Origin: JAAUTY01 sp964397305
GTDB taxonomy: Bacteria; Cyanobacteriota; Cyanobacteriia; Cyanobacteriales; Spirulinaceae
Length of the DNA: 64,000 nucleotides
Direction: 5' to 3'
Assembly (NCBI GenBank): GCA_964397305.1
Contig: CAYNIP010000010.1
Coordinates: forward strand, 1 to 64,000
The translations under genes and the position numbers were made by a program. How positions within the stretch are numbered: position 1 is the stretch's first letter; each line of letters starts with the position of its first letter. A model generated the notes under the pieces. The model was not told the origin of the DNA. It saw nothing but the letters and a program-made list of their open reading frames with translations, and did not search any database. Shown here in pieces: positions 35,007 through 45,512 of the stretch.

Positions 35007-35467
35007 CCCCGGCGCCACCACTCTGGCTAGGCCTTGGCAGCCAGCCAGGCCTAGGGGCCACCGTGCTCGCAGCCACGGTGCAGCAGTATTTGCAACAGCA
35101 GGGCCTGGATGCTACCGCGATCGCCGGCCTAGCCACCCTCGACCGACGGGCTGAGGAGCCGGCGATTCAGGCCCTCTGTGCTCGCTACCAGTGGCAGCGG
35201 GTCGGCTTCGCGGCGGCAGCCCTCCGGGCCGTAGCGGTGCCCCATCCCTCGGCCCGCGCGGCCCAAGCGATCGGCACTCCCAGCGTGGCCGAAGCCGCCG
35301 CCCTGCTCGCGGCTCAGCAAGCCAGCAGCCCCCCGCTCCACAGCCAGCTCCTCGTGCCCAAGCACATTTATCGACCCCTAGGGGCTGGAGCCCTGGTGCT
35401 GGCGATCGCCCAGGCCCGGCCCGAGGGGACCCATGAAACCAGACAACCTTGGGAGCCTCCTCGATGA
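35003..35467 (+). CDS. CbiG C-terminal/CobE domain protein (cobalamin biosynthesis)
   Basis: 154 residues from the TTG at 35003, which overlaps the upstream stop. The sequence LWLGLGSQPGLGATVLAATV, LATLDRRAEEPAIQALC, VPHPSARAAQAIGTPSVAEAAALLAA and LLVPKHIYRP is typical of the CbiG C-terminal domain, which stands alone as CobE in the aerobic B12 pathway. It would act in ring contraction or precorrin handling. No other cobalamin genes adjoin it, and the link to the isomerase gene is not obvious. Confidence 0.82.
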   Translation: MTPAPPLWLGLGSQPGLGATVLAATVQQYLQQQGLDATAIAGLATLDRRAEEPAIQALCARYQWQRVGFAAAALRAVAVPHPSARAAQAIGTPSVAEAAALLAAQQASSPPLHSQLLVPKHIYRPLGAGALVLAIAQARPEGTHETRQPWEPPR

Positions 35468-35546
35468 GCCGCTCCCCTACCAATCCTTGACCCAGCTTAG
35501 GGCGCAGGGGCTGGGGGCTCAGGGCCTTCATAACGTTGAGCCAAGC

Positions 35547-35798
35547 CTAATCAGCGGCTTCCGGGGTTTCCACGTGGTGAAGCACGATCTCCAGGTACTT
35601 GTTTTCCACCAGAAACGTCCCCCGATCAAACCGCACCGCCCAGTAGCCCCCGGGTCGGCGATCGATCACGCGACCCTCTTCCCCCAAGCGCACGACATTA
35701 GGCGGGCGCAGCATCGGCATGGGCTCAGCGGTCTTGAAATATTGGGGTCGCGCGGCGAGGCGCACCTTGGCCCCTAGGGCAAATTCTGGCTCGCTCAT
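35547..35798 (-). CDS. sipA: NblS-interacting regulator SipA (DUF3148)
   Basis: 83 residues. The signature YFKTAEPMPMLRPPNVV, GEEGRVIDRRPGGYWAVRF and FLVENKYLE match SipA, a small SH3-like beta-barrel of cyanobacteria. SipA binds the ATP-binding domain of the kinase NblS and enhances its activity, and so acts on the NblS-RpaB pathway that controls high-light and phycobilisome genes. It is convergent with the CbiG_C gene. A good promoter lies about 140 bp upstream. Confidence 0.93.
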   Translation of the reverse strand: MSEPEFALGAKVRLAARPQYFKTAEPMPMLRPPNVVRLGEEGRVIDRRPGGYWAVRFDRGTFLVENKYLEIVLHHVETPEAAD

Positions 35799-35936
35799 GG
35801 CTCCTCGGCCTCAGAGGTCTCGCTCTCTATCCTAGCGGCTGGGCGGGTTCAACGCAGAGGGCAACCCGCCGGCCAAAAAAGAAGGAGAGCCACAATTGCG
35901 ACTCCCCCCAATCATCAGGGTGCATCTACTGCTCTT

Positions 35937-35965
35937 ACTATACCGTTTGGGGTGAGGGGTGTCAC
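35937..35965 (-). promoter_or_regulatory. Candidate sipA promoter
   Basis: On the minus strand GTGACA (35960-35965), 17 bp, TATAGT (35937-35942). The leader to the sipA ATG would be about 130 nt. Confidence 0.55.
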
Positions 35966-36047
35966 CCCTATTTTGTGCAATTTCCATGAAGCTAATTCGC
36001 GTTCTATGAAGATTGGGTGTATCCTGACCCGGACCGACTCGACGGGC

Positions 36048-37760
36048 TCAATCCGTGCTAGAGCGCAGGAACGGCATTTGGAACAGGGGAACCGTGAATG
36101 TCACCGTTGAGCCCAAGTCTTCGCCCATGCTAAAGAAGTTGATCGCGCCCCCCATGGTCTCGATCAGCTTTTGGGAAATCGCGAGCCCCAAGCCCGTGCC
36201 GCCATAGGCCTTGGTACGACTGGCATCCACTTGGGTGAACTTCTGAAACAAGGTGCTCTGTTTCTCCAGCGAAACACCGATGCCGGTATCCGCGACCCGC
36301 ACCCGTACCATGCCAGGAAATTCCTGACCGTTAACCGTCACCTTCTTTTTAATCACTTCAGCGCTAATCGTCACGCCGCCTTCATGGGTGAACTTGATCG
36401 CGTTGCCGACCAAATTCAACATCACTTGCAGCAGGCGCTGGTAGTTGCCGTAGATGATGATCGGTTCCCGGGAGGGGGGCAGGCGGATCTCGTAGCTGAG
36501 ATTTTTTTGCTGGGCTTGGGAGCGCGTAAAGCTCTCCACCGCTTCAAAGAGGGTACTGAGGGGCAAATCACTGAGATCGATCTCCAGCTTGCCCGCTTCA
36601 ATCTTGGCGATGTCGAGAATATCGTTGATGAGGTTCAGCAAGTGCAGAGCTGAGCGGTGGGCCTCCTCGAGAAACTCCCGCTGCTCCAAGGGATCATCAG
36701 CCATCCCATCCAGGACTAGGCGCAAGAAGCCAATAATGCCATTCAGTGGGGTTCGTAGTTCGTGGGAGGTGCTGGCGAGAAATTCGCTCTTGAGTCGGGA
36801 GGCTTCTTCGGCCTTGAGACTGGCCTGCTCGAGCTCTTGGTAGAGGGTGGCGTGGGCGATCGCCGTTCCTACTTGGGAGGCTAGCTCTCGCACCAGTTCC
36901 ACTTCGGCGGTGTTCCAGTGACGGACGCGATCGCACTGTTGCAGACAGATCAGGGCATTGCGCTGATTTTGGTAAAATGTGGAAACCACCAGGGTCGATT
37001 GCTGCTCAAAGATACTGTCCTCGCAGCGGTCAATCGCCAAGGGATCGACACTGGTTAAGGCCTGGCGCAGGTAGGGCTCATCGGCGGGATTGAACTTCTC
37101 CCCCAACATGGACTTGTAAGGCTTTTGGCAATACTCCGCCTCTACTTTCAGCTTCTCCGTGCGGGCATTGTAGGACACAATCAAACAGCGGGAAGCTTGC
37201 AGCGCTTCTCCCAAGCCATCCACCGTCTGCTGCCAGATCGTTGCCAAGTCCAGGGTACGGCGGATATTCCGCACCACCTGATTCACCAGCCCCTGGTAGG
37301 GATTGCGGCGCACATTACGAGCTAGTTGTTGCACCAGATCCTGGTAGCTGTCCTGCTCCCCTGGCAGGGCCAGATACGGCGCACTAGCAAAAGCATCTTC
37401 ATCCAGCACCCGACCGATCACGAGAACCCAGTTCACGGTGTCGGCTGAAGTCAGGATGGGGGCGATCGCCAATTCCAGCGGAATCTCCTGTTCACCACAG
37501 GCAAACAGGCAGAAATAGGTCTCGGGCACGCGCCGATCCATCACCCGCTGCACCCGCTCCAGGTAAGCGTCCCTCGCAACCGGTGCAAAAGCGCTCGCCG
37601 TCATCGCGGCCCCTACAAGCGTTGCCACGGCTAGGCCGCGCTCGCCAGCCTCCCTCCAGTAGAAGGAACCGTAACGGCCTGCACTATCCTGCGTAAAGAC
37701 GAGTTCAGCGCCTAAACCCTGCCAGTCCAAGCCAGGATTTTTAGCAGGAGCTGATTCCAT
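36048..37760 (-). CDS. Cytoplasmic GAF-domain sensor histidine kinase
   Basis: 570 residues with no membrane segment. An N-terminal PAS-like region (to about 145) precedes a GAF domain (about 160-310; WQQTVDGLGEALQASRCLIVSY). The H-box ATSHELRTPLNG-like sequence (STSHELRTPLNG) puts the histidine near 332. N-box (LNLVGNAIKFT), G1 (DTGIGV), F (FQKFTQVD) and G2 (GGTGLGLAIS) are intact. The GAF domain has a cysteine in SRCLIVSY, not in the place expected for bilin binding. No response regulator adjoins it. Confidence 0.92.
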   Translation of the reverse strand: MESAPAKNPGLDWQGLGAELVFTQDSAGRYGSFYWREAGERGLAVATLVGAAMTASAFAPVARDAYLERVQRVMDRRVPETYFCLFACGEQEIPLELAIAPILTSADTVNWVLVIGRVLDEDAFASAPYLALPGEQDSYQDLVQQLARNVRRNPYQGLVNQVVRNIRRTLDLATIWQQTVDGLGEALQASRCLIVSYNARTEKLKVEAEYCQKPYKSMLGEKFNPADEPYLRQALTSVDPLAIDRCEDSIFEQQSTLVVSTFYQNQRNALICLQQCDRVRHWNTAEVELVRELASQVGTAIAHATLYQELEQASLKAEEASRLKSEFLASTSHELRTPLNGIIGFLRLVLDGMADDPLEQREFLEEAHRSALHLLNLINDILDIAKIEAGKLEIDLSDLPLSTLFEAVESFTRSQAQQKNLSYEIRLPPSREPIIIYGNYQRLLQVMLNLVGNAIKFTHEGGVTISAEVIKKKVTVNGQEFPGMVRVRVADTGIGVSLEKQSTLFQKFTQVDASRTKAYGGTGLGLAISQKLIETMGGAINFFSMGEDLGSTVTFTVPLFQMPFLRSSTD

Positions 37761-38080
37761 AATCTCTGATCCAAACGTTGAGAAACACTGGCGTTACGAC
37801 GCTTTGTTCACGGCTGGTAATCCACCCTGAGCGACCCCGAACCCTGCCTAGCGACCCAGCTAATCTCAGTCTTACCACAGCAGCCTCAAAATAGCTGCGG
37901 CCGGAGGTACGGACTGAAGACGATCAGCACCCAATCAGCTCTTCACCCCCCGAGAAGAATAAGCAGCCCGGATCACTACTGTCCAAGCCGCTTGCCCTAG
38001 CAACTGCTCCTGCCCAAAGGGGCGTGACTTGCCAGCAGCAGACTCGCAGCGATCCGCTCGCCAGCACTCCCCCGCTCAAG
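37761..38080. other. Intergenic stretch without a gene
   Basis: 320 bp upstream of the GAF kinase and downstream of the RHH gene. No convincing gene, promoter or terminator seen. Confidence 0.5.
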
Positions 38081-38311
38081 TCAATCGTTCCACTCACCGC
38101 GCAGGGGAACGGGCGGATTACGACGGAAGGTGCGGGTCAGGTCATCGTCACGCTCGCGCTCACCTCTCAGCCATTGCTTAATCGCTGTTTCAATGATTCG
38201 GCTCGGTTCATTGGTGAGGTGTTGCAATTGATCCAGTAGGTCAGAATCTAGCTGAATCGAGACCTCCACCTTCTCAGCGAGCCGCTGTGCCTGTGCCGTG
38301 TTGTCGTCCAT
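38081..38311 (-). CDS. Ribbon-helix-helix DNA-binding protein
   Basis: 76 residues. The core VEVSIQLDSDLLDQLQHL followed by EPSRIIETAIKQWL has the strand-helix-helix pattern of Arc/MetJ/CopG proteins. The tail is acidic, then Arg/Pro-rich. It may be a transcription repressor or the antitoxin of a lost pair; no toxin gene adjoins it. It is divergent from lepA. Confidence 0.75.
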   Translation of the reverse strand: MDDNTAQAQRLAEKVEVSIQLDSDLLDQLQHLTNEPSRIIETAIKQWLRGERERDDDLTRTFRRNPPVPLRGEWND

Positions 38312-38514
38312 AAGCCCTTCAGCGATTGCGGTTACTGTGCCAATTCTAGCAATCTTCAGCCCAGAGCCGCCCTAACCGGTGGGCGATCGCCAGACAACTC
38401 GCCTGCGTCCCCCCTCGGGGCAGCAGCGCGATCGCGAAAAAGCAGCCTTGAAAACACTACAATAAGCGAAGTGCGCTGACGTTGCATCCCCCCCTAACAC
38501 TGACTTGGCTGCTT

Positions 38515-40323
<1,809 letters not shown>

Positions 40324-40645
40324 GTCAGGGTTGAGCACCACCCTCCGGGAGCCCAGCGTTCACAGCATCTCCCCAGCGGATGGAGGACAGAGCAGGATCA
40401 ACCCCCGGTTTTTTCGAGAACTTTGGAGTTCGACCTAGGAGCGCCTGCTCTCACGCGGGTGCATCTCACTTTGGAGACGCCCCTTCGCCCTACCTGGGAG
40501 AAGAGACCCGGGGGATGAGGGTTTGCCTAACTGAGATGCACCCCTCTCACGCTGCTCCTGAGACTCAGCCAAAACCCCCTAGAAACTTGCAGGATCAGGG
40601 ATAAACCCTGCTACCTAGGGTTAAGGCCTTACACGGCAAATTGTG
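40324..40645. other. Intergenic stretch holding a small MITE
   Basis: 322 bp between convergent genes. Apart from the 87-bp element at 40457-40543 I see no gene and no clear terminator. Confidence 0.6.
40457..40543. mobile_element. MITE-like element, family B
   Basis: 87 bp bounded by perfect 12-bp inverted repeats, GGGTGCATCTCA and TGAGATGCACCC. The 9-bp direct repeat CTCTCACGC flanks it exactly at 40448-40456 and 40544-40552. It is non-coding. Related sequence occurs at 7073-7158 and 48560-48653. Confidence 0.85.
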
Positions 40646-41560
40646 CTAGCCCTTAAGCACCCGCCTGAATGTTCGTCGCAGCCGCTTCCACCAACTCGAT
40701 ACTCCTCCCTCCGAGGTAGTGGCTTGGGAGGGACGCTCTTCCCCCAAGTAGCGATAGTACTCCCACAGGTCTCGGTAGGGACCGCCGGGCTTCATCGGTG
40801 TGCCCGCCCAGTGGAGGTAGCGCAAACGCTGACGCCCATCATAGAGCACGCGATTTTCCTCGCGGAAATGGGCACTCCCGGCCCAACTCCCTGGTTCACA
40901 ATCAGAAATCTTCACCAGGTTGAGGCGCTGCTGCGTTGACTTGAGAATGAGGTAGTTGAGAATGGGCTGATCGGTGGTCTTACTGGAAAAATCAAAGTAT
41001 TCCCGATGTTGAGCACAGTCGCGCAGCATTTCATACAGCTCCTCCAGGCTGAAAATTCCCTGGCGAGACCCCCAGAAGCCACTGTTAAAAACATCTTGCA
41101 GTTCGGCCTCGCTGAAGAGACCGCGATCGCCAATATCCGGCGCAAAAACATCCGTTAGCTTGCGTCCTTTGAAGTGATAATCGCAGCAGATAAACTCATA
41201 GTCGTTGAGATAGTCCAACAACTGCGACATAGGCTCGAAGACAATAATATCCGTATCGATGTAAAGGAACTGCTCCAGGGGGCCAAACCACTGAACCAAC
41301 TTCCGCATCTTATTCGGCAAGTTGAGAAAGTCTCGGTCGAAAATCTCCCCAATTTTTTGGGTAAAGGCCTCCACAAACTCAAGATCCGGAAACAGTTGTA
41401 CTCCATGCTTGGTGGTGAGTGCAGCAGCGACGTCGTGGTACTGCTCATTGAACGGGATCATCACCACGGGGACATCCGGATCGTAGAGACGAATGCTATT
41501 GAGCAGGGCGATCGCATTGTCCTTCACGTTGTCGTTAGCGACGATATAAATGCCACGCAT
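40646..41560 (-). CDS. Glycosyltransferase-like protein (paralogue 1)
   Basis: 304 residues from the ATG at 41560, chosen because AAGGAGGG lies 8 bp upstream and the paralogue starts alike (M-x-GIY). The fold looks like a GT-A enzyme: GIYIVANDNVKDNAIALLNSIRLYDPDVPVVMIP, then a DxD-type motif in YIDTDIIVFEP near residue 100, and later DVFNSGFWGS and LHWAGTPMKP. It matches a cyanobacterial family that, as I recall, is annotated Npun_R2821/Npun_R2822. It would transfer a sugar onto a glycan or lipid; the acceptor is unknown. It lies 14 bp downstream of its paralogue. Confidence 0.8.
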   Translation of the reverse strand: MRGIYIVANDNVKDNAIALLNSIRLYDPDVPVVMIPFNEQYHDVAAALTTKHGVQLFPDLEFVEAFTQKIGEIFDRDFLNLPNKMRKLVQWFGPLEQFLYIDTDIIVFEPMSQLLDYLNDYEFICCDYHFKGRKLTDVFAPDIGDRGLFSEAELQDVFNSGFWGSRQGIFSLEELYEMLRDCAQHREYFDFSSKTTDQPILNYLILKSTQQRLNLVKISDCEPGSWAGSAHFREENRVLYDGRQRLRYLHWAGTPMKPGGPYRDLWEYYRYLGEERPSQATTSEGGVSSWWKRLRRTFRRVLKG

Positions 41561-41574
41561 CGCGTCCGCCCTCC

Positions 41575-42576
41575 TTATTGAGCCAAGCCAACTTTCTTCA
41601 ACACCTTCTGCCAGAGCGTCGGGGGTGCGTTCCAAGGCCGCGGCCGACCCGAAAACTGCGGCCGCGCCGCCGGCTCCTTGAGGTAACGATAGTGTAAAAA
41701 GATGTCCCGGTAGGGAAAGTCCAGATTTTCTCCGGCACAGACTCGCGTAAATAACTTCGAGGACAAGCCGATGTAGTGCAGAAACGTCACGCGGTTGCCC
41801 TTATCGTAAAGCAAATTGTCTCGCTCCTCAAAATGAGGTGACGTGACAGCACAACCCGTAGCTTTTCCAGGGCCCAAGCTCAGGGCAAAATTATGGATCG
41901 AAACCTCGGCCTTCATTCGCATATAGTTCAGTACTGACTGGTTAGGAGCCCCCAAGTAAAGAATGTCAGCATCTCCGGCCGCAAGCTGCGCCACTAACCA
42001 ATCACGCTGCTCGGGCGGGAACAGTCCTCGCTTAGCCCCGAAAAAGCCCGAACAAAAAATCTCGGAACGGATCTTCGCCTCAGGAAAAACCGTAGAAAAT
42101 TTTGGCGATTTGACGTTATAGATATGGCTAGGATCTTTGTATTGGAAGTCGTAGATCACAAAATCAGTTTGGTTGAGTTGCTCAAAGATGAAATCAAGCC
42201 GATTCAGAACCAAGACATCCGCATCAAAGTATACAAACCTCTCAAAAGGAGCAGCCGGGTCAAAGGCGATATAGCGATGGTTAGCGGCTAGACGCTTAAC
42301 TCCCTGAATACCCTGAGCCTCCCAGGTTTTGAGAGCGTGAGGGTGAGTTTCCCAGACCCTTAGGGAAAACTCTTCCCACCGCTGGAAAAGGCTGCGATCA
42401 TCAATCAGCCGCACATTGGCCCGCTTGGCGACCTCAGACCTCACTTGCTCAAGCTGATCGTCATAGGCAATGACAGCAACTGGCATCTCAGGACCAACAT
42501 TAACTTCGATGCTATTGAGCAATGCCACCAGTTGATCGTAGACAACATCATTGGCGAGTGTATAGATTCCATCCAT
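41575..42576 (-). CDS. Glycosyltransferase-like protein (paralogue 2)
   Basis: 333 residues from the ATG at 42576 (MDGIYTLANDVVYDQ), preceded by AGAGGT; the frame runs 40 codons further up through HIP1-containing DNA that looks non-coding. It has the same order of motifs as its neighbour: ALLNSIEVNVGPEMPVAVIAYDD, the DxD motif in VYFDADVLVLNR near residue 118, SEIFCSGFFGAKRG and VTFLHYIGLSSK. The two genes arose by tandem duplication and probably act in one glycan pathway. A decayed glycosyltransferase lies just upstream on the same strand. Confidence 0.8.
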   Translation of the reverse strand: MDGIYTLANDVVYDQLVALLNSIEVNVGPEMPVAVIAYDDQLEQVRSEVAKRANVRLIDDRSLFQRWEEFSLRVWETHPHALKTWEAQGIQGVKRLAANHRYIAFDPAAPFERFVYFDADVLVLNRLDFIFEQLNQTDFVIYDFQYKDPSHIYNVKSPKFSTVFPEAKIRSEIFCSGFFGAKRGLFPPEQRDWLVAQLAAGDADILYLGAPNQSVLNYMRMKAEVSIHNFALSLGPGKATGCAVTSPHFEERDNLLYDKGNRVTFLHYIGLSSKLFTRVCAGENLDFPYRDIFLHYRYLKEPAARPQFSGRPRPWNAPPTLWQKVLKKVGLAQ

Positions 42577-42750
42577 GTCTACCTCTTTTGAGAGTCCCGG
42601 CCTTGCTGCCCGTTGCGCGTCCCCCACATAGTATAGTCCAAGGGGCGATCGCGCTTGGGCGCGCGATCGCCGCCGCAGCCGCATATTAAGTCTCAAAGCT
42701 AGGGAGCCTTGGGCAAAGCCGGCCTGCCAGGCCCAGCATGACTACGCCTA

Positions 42751-43005
42751 TCAGTACTCATGAGCGGGCGGGCAAACCTCCGCCAAGAATGACTCCCAAC
42801 GTTTCACCAGGTTAGCTGGCTTCAGCTCCTCAGCACGGCGCTCCCCTTGGGTCACAATCGCTTGGCGGAACTCAAGCTCATCCCGCCAACGCTGCAACGC
42901 TGCTCACGTTTCCTCCTAGCGATTCACATCGAGATCATCTAGGTCCCTGCGGCGCTCACCTCGAACAGCCGACCCAGCGCCTAGACTTGTTGGCTCTTGA
43001 GCATT
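42751..43005 (-). pseudogene. Remnant of a glycosyltransferase C-terminus
   Basis: Read on the minus strand, one frame ends ...RWRDELEFRQAIVTQGERRA..., with KPANLVKRWESFLAEV after it and a stop at 42751. Upstream in the same frame come RRRDLDDLDVNR, a TAG, EET, a TGA and AALQ. The pattern (DLDV, ALQRWRDEFRQ, RWESFL) is that of the last helices of a GT-B glycosyltransferase. Two stops and no start or body mark it as decayed. Confidence 0.6.
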
Positions 43006-43544
43006 CCAAGCGTTATAAAGTTTGGAAGCTGGCTTCCTAAGGCTAGCGCTCGCGGCGAGCAAAACCCCGCACCGTCAGTACCACATCAACTTGGCCATGG
43101 AGAAAATTCTCATTAATTGAGTCTTGTTGATAGTGGTTTTCTGCATTTAGTGCTTTCAACTTTGCCCAGACACCAAATGCGCCTATGCACATTTTGGCAC
43201 TTTTACTTCACCTATTTACCCTGACCCGCCAGCCTTTATTCTAGGGCGGGACGGCGGCCCTAAGCCCACAGTTCAGACCGGCTGAAATACTTTAAGAGTA
43301 AGGCTTTCTGGATGCTGGCTTCCGCGTAGCGGTCCTCGGGCTCTAGGTAGCGTTTTTGCTACCCCTGACTGGAAGGGAGACAGCGCAGCGGTTAGGATTG
43401 GGAAGGCGTGGGGCTATGAACTCCAGCGGGCTAGCGGTAAAAGATTGAGCGGATGGTACGATCTACTTCTTGTACAAAATCAAGATATTGCGGCAAACAG
43501 GAAGCGGCAGGCAGGATGAATTTACAAACTCTCGGAGGTTTTTG
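43006..43544. other. Intergenic stretch without a gene
   Basis: About 540 bp, less GC-rich than its surroundings in 43090-43220. No gene recognised. The promoter for the regulator pair must lie here or nearby. Confidence 0.45.
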
Positions 43545-44135
43545 ATGGCTCAAATCTTTGGCGACTTTCGCGAAGACTTACCCACGGACCACGAGTTTTT
43601 GATTCTGGGCTTTTCGCCCAGTGCGGTTCCCATTCAGCAGCGCTGGCGTAACAACGGCCTCTCTGCGGACTTTGTAGCCGACTACCTCAGTACCTTCTTT
43701 CCGGCGCAAGCAGCCGATGTTCAGAGCCAGGTGCGCCAAGCGGAGATCAAAAGTGCCGTGAGCTACATCGCCAACGAATTGCTCGAGAACGCCATGAAGT
43801 TCAACGACGAAACAGCTCAACACTCCATCCGATTCGGTCTGCATCTGGTCCATGAGGGGAGCATGGTGGTGATCTTACTGGCGACCAATAGCATTACCCA
43901 GGAGACTTATGCTCGCTTCCAAGCTTATGTCAAGGAGTTTCTGGCCGCCGATCCGGATGAGCTGTACTTGCGCCAGCTTGAGTTGAGTGCTGAGGCGACG
44001 GAGAAGGAGTCAGCTGGTCTGGGACTGCTCACGATGCGCTTAGACTACGAAGCCAAGCTGGGGTGGAAGTTTGACACTGTGAAGCGGGAGCCTCCAATCA
44101 CCACAGTGACAACCATGGTGCAACTCGCCGTCTAG
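43545..44135 (+). CDS. slr1658-type regulator (DUF6272, kinase-like anti-sigma fold)
   Basis: 196 residues from the ATG at 43545, with GGAGG 7 bp upstream; the frame opens 25 codons earlier. The segment VSYIANELLENAMKFNDET resembles the N-box of the anti-sigma/HATPase fold, and ESAGLGLLTMRLDYEAKLGW the G2 region. I believe the family is annotated as slr1658 superfamily regulator (DUF6272). It is followed 60 bp later by a STAS-type protein, the usual partner. The pair would act as a partner-switching module; no PP2C phosphatase gene adjoins them. Confidence 0.78.
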   Translation: MAQIFGDFREDLPTDHEFLILGFSPSAVPIQQRWRNNGLSADFVADYLSTFFPAQAADVQSQVRQAEIKSAVSYIANELLENAMKFNDETAQHSIRFGLHLVHEGSMVVILLATNSITQETYARFQAYVKEFLAADPDELYLRQLELSAEATEKESAGLGLLTMRLDYEAKLGWKFDTVKREPPITTVTTMVQLAV

Positions 44136-44195
44136 GAACTCTGGCGGCTCTCTTCCCCCAAATTATGATCCTCCCTCTGTTTATACTGGCAAACA

Positions 44196-44543
44196 ATGGA
44201 AGCAATCAAAGGCGAAACCTACCAAGTGGATTACGAAGCAGCCAGCGCCACTATTCGGCTGCAAGGCTCGCTGCGTCTGAGCAGCATGAGTGAGTACGAG
44301 CCCCTTGCCAATCTACTCAGCGAAGTTGCGGCGAGCGAGCCACCGACGATTACCCTTGACTTGCGGCAACTGGAATTTCTCAACAGTTCGGGGATTAGTG
44401 TGCTGTCGAAGTTTGCGATCGCCATGCGGAAGCGCCAGACCAGCCAGATCGTTGTCAAGGGGGCTGTGAGCATCCCCTGGCAGGGCAAGTCACTCAAAAA
44501 CCTCCAGCGCCTGATGCCCGGCCTCACCCTCGAACTTCTCTGA
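44196..44543 (+). CDS. slr1659-type STAS-domain regulator (anti-sigma antagonist-like)
   Basis: 115 residues. The STAS signature is clear: ITLDLRQLEFLNSSGISVLSKF, with the serine that is phosphorylated in anti-anti-sigma factors (about 67-68), then the final strand IVVKGAVSIPWQGKSLKNLQRLMPGL. Its partner is the kinase-fold protein just upstream. The target (sigma factor, cyclase or other enzyme) cannot be told from the sequence. Confidence 0.82.
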   Translation: MEAIKGETYQVDYEAASATIRLQGSLRLSSMSEYEPLANLLSEVAASEPPTITLDLRQLEFLNSSGISVLSKFAIAMRKRQTSQIVVKGAVSIPWQGKSLKNLQRLMPGLTLELL

Positions 44544-44558
44544 GACCTCCCGCCCGCC

Positions 44559-45221
44559 ATGAGCACGACTTCCCTCGGCCTCGACCCGGCCTTGCAGGCC
44601 TACTTGCTGGACATCTCGACCCCGGAGCCGGCCCTGTTGCAGCAGCTCCGGGCTGAAACTGCCACCTTGCCCCAGGCCCAGATGCAGATTGCCCCGGAAC
44701 AGGGACGATTTTTAGCTCTTCTCGTGCAGCTCTTGGGGGCCCAACGGGCTCTGGAGCTGGGGGTCTTCACGGGCTATAGCTCCCTCTGGATTGCCCTAGC
44801 CCTCCCCCCCCAGGGCCGGCTGATTGCCTGTGATGTGGAGGCCAGCACGACGCAAGTAGCCCAGCGCTATTGGCAGGCTGCTGGCGTTGCTGACAAGATC
44901 GACCTGCGCCTTGCTCCGGCCCTGGAGACCCTGGAGGCGCTGTTGGCGACGGGAGCGGCCGGGAGCTTTGATTTCATCTTCATCGATGCCGACAAGCGGA
45001 ACTATAGCGCCTATTACGAGCGTGGCTTAGCCCTGCTCCGGGTCGGGGGCCTGCTGGCGGTCGATAACGTGCTCTGGTCGGGGCGCGTGGCCGATCCGGC
45101 GGTGCAAGATCCCCGTACTGAAGCGATTCGCGCCTTCAATGCCCAGGTCCGGACCGACCCGCGTGTGACCCTGAGCGTTGTCCCGATCGCCGACGGTCTC
45201 ACCTTGGCCCTGAAGCGGTAG
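44559..45221 (+). CDS. Class I O-methyltransferase (caffeoyl-CoA OMT-like)
   Basis: 220 residues. Motifs in order: QMQIAPEQGRFLALL, ALELGVFTGYSSLWIALALP (SAM motif I, about 67-86), DFIFIDADKRNY (metal-binding Asp, about 135-145), GGLLAVDNVLWSGRV and FNAQVRTDPRVTLSVVPIADGLTLALK. This matches cation-dependent O-methyltransferases, including a Synechocystis enzyme that methylates o-diphenols. It is cytosolic. The gene begins 15 bp after the STAS gene, so it may be co-transcribed. Confidence 0.9.
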   Translation: MSTTSLGLDPALQAYLLDISTPEPALLQQLRAETATLPQAQMQIAPEQGRFLALLVQLLGAQRALELGVFTGYSSLWIALALPPQGRLIACDVEASTTQVAQRYWQAAGVADKIDLRLAPALETLEALLATGAAGSFDFIFIDADKRNYSAYYERGLALLRVGGLLAVDNVLWSGRVADPAVQDPRTEAIRAFNAQVRTDPRVTLSVVPIADGLTLALKR

Positions 45222-45352
45222 GGGGTTCAGCCCGGGCCGCCTGAGAGCGCTTTGCGCTTCGCCGGGGTTGAGCCCGACAAAACGCAACAGCTGTAGGGGT
45301 TTGGCCTGGGTTGCGGCTCGCCAAGCCCATCGCTTTACGACCAGGGGTTGCC

Positions 45353-45382
45353 GGCGGCCTCGGAGCTGACCCCGAGGCCGCC
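45353..45382 (+). terminator. Strong hairpin downstream of the O-methyltransferase gene
   Basis: A perfect 11-bp stem GGCGGCCTCGG/CCGAGGCCGCC with an 8-nt loop, 131 bp after the stop. No T-run follows, so termination is not certain. Confidence 0.4.
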
Positions 45383-45512
45383 TGACATTAATGCCATCTT
45401 AAAAATGGCGGCTCTCTGGGGATTTGCTTTTAGAGTCTAGGGGAGCGCGTCGCTTGCGGCCGACCTGCGAGCAGACCCCCGATCGTCCCAAGTTTTATGA
45501 GGTTGAAGTTTT

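Noticed and set aside
38448..38463. TTGAAA and TACAAT upstream of lepA
   Set aside because: The two boxes are only 4 bp apart, so they cannot form one promoter; only the -10 could be real.
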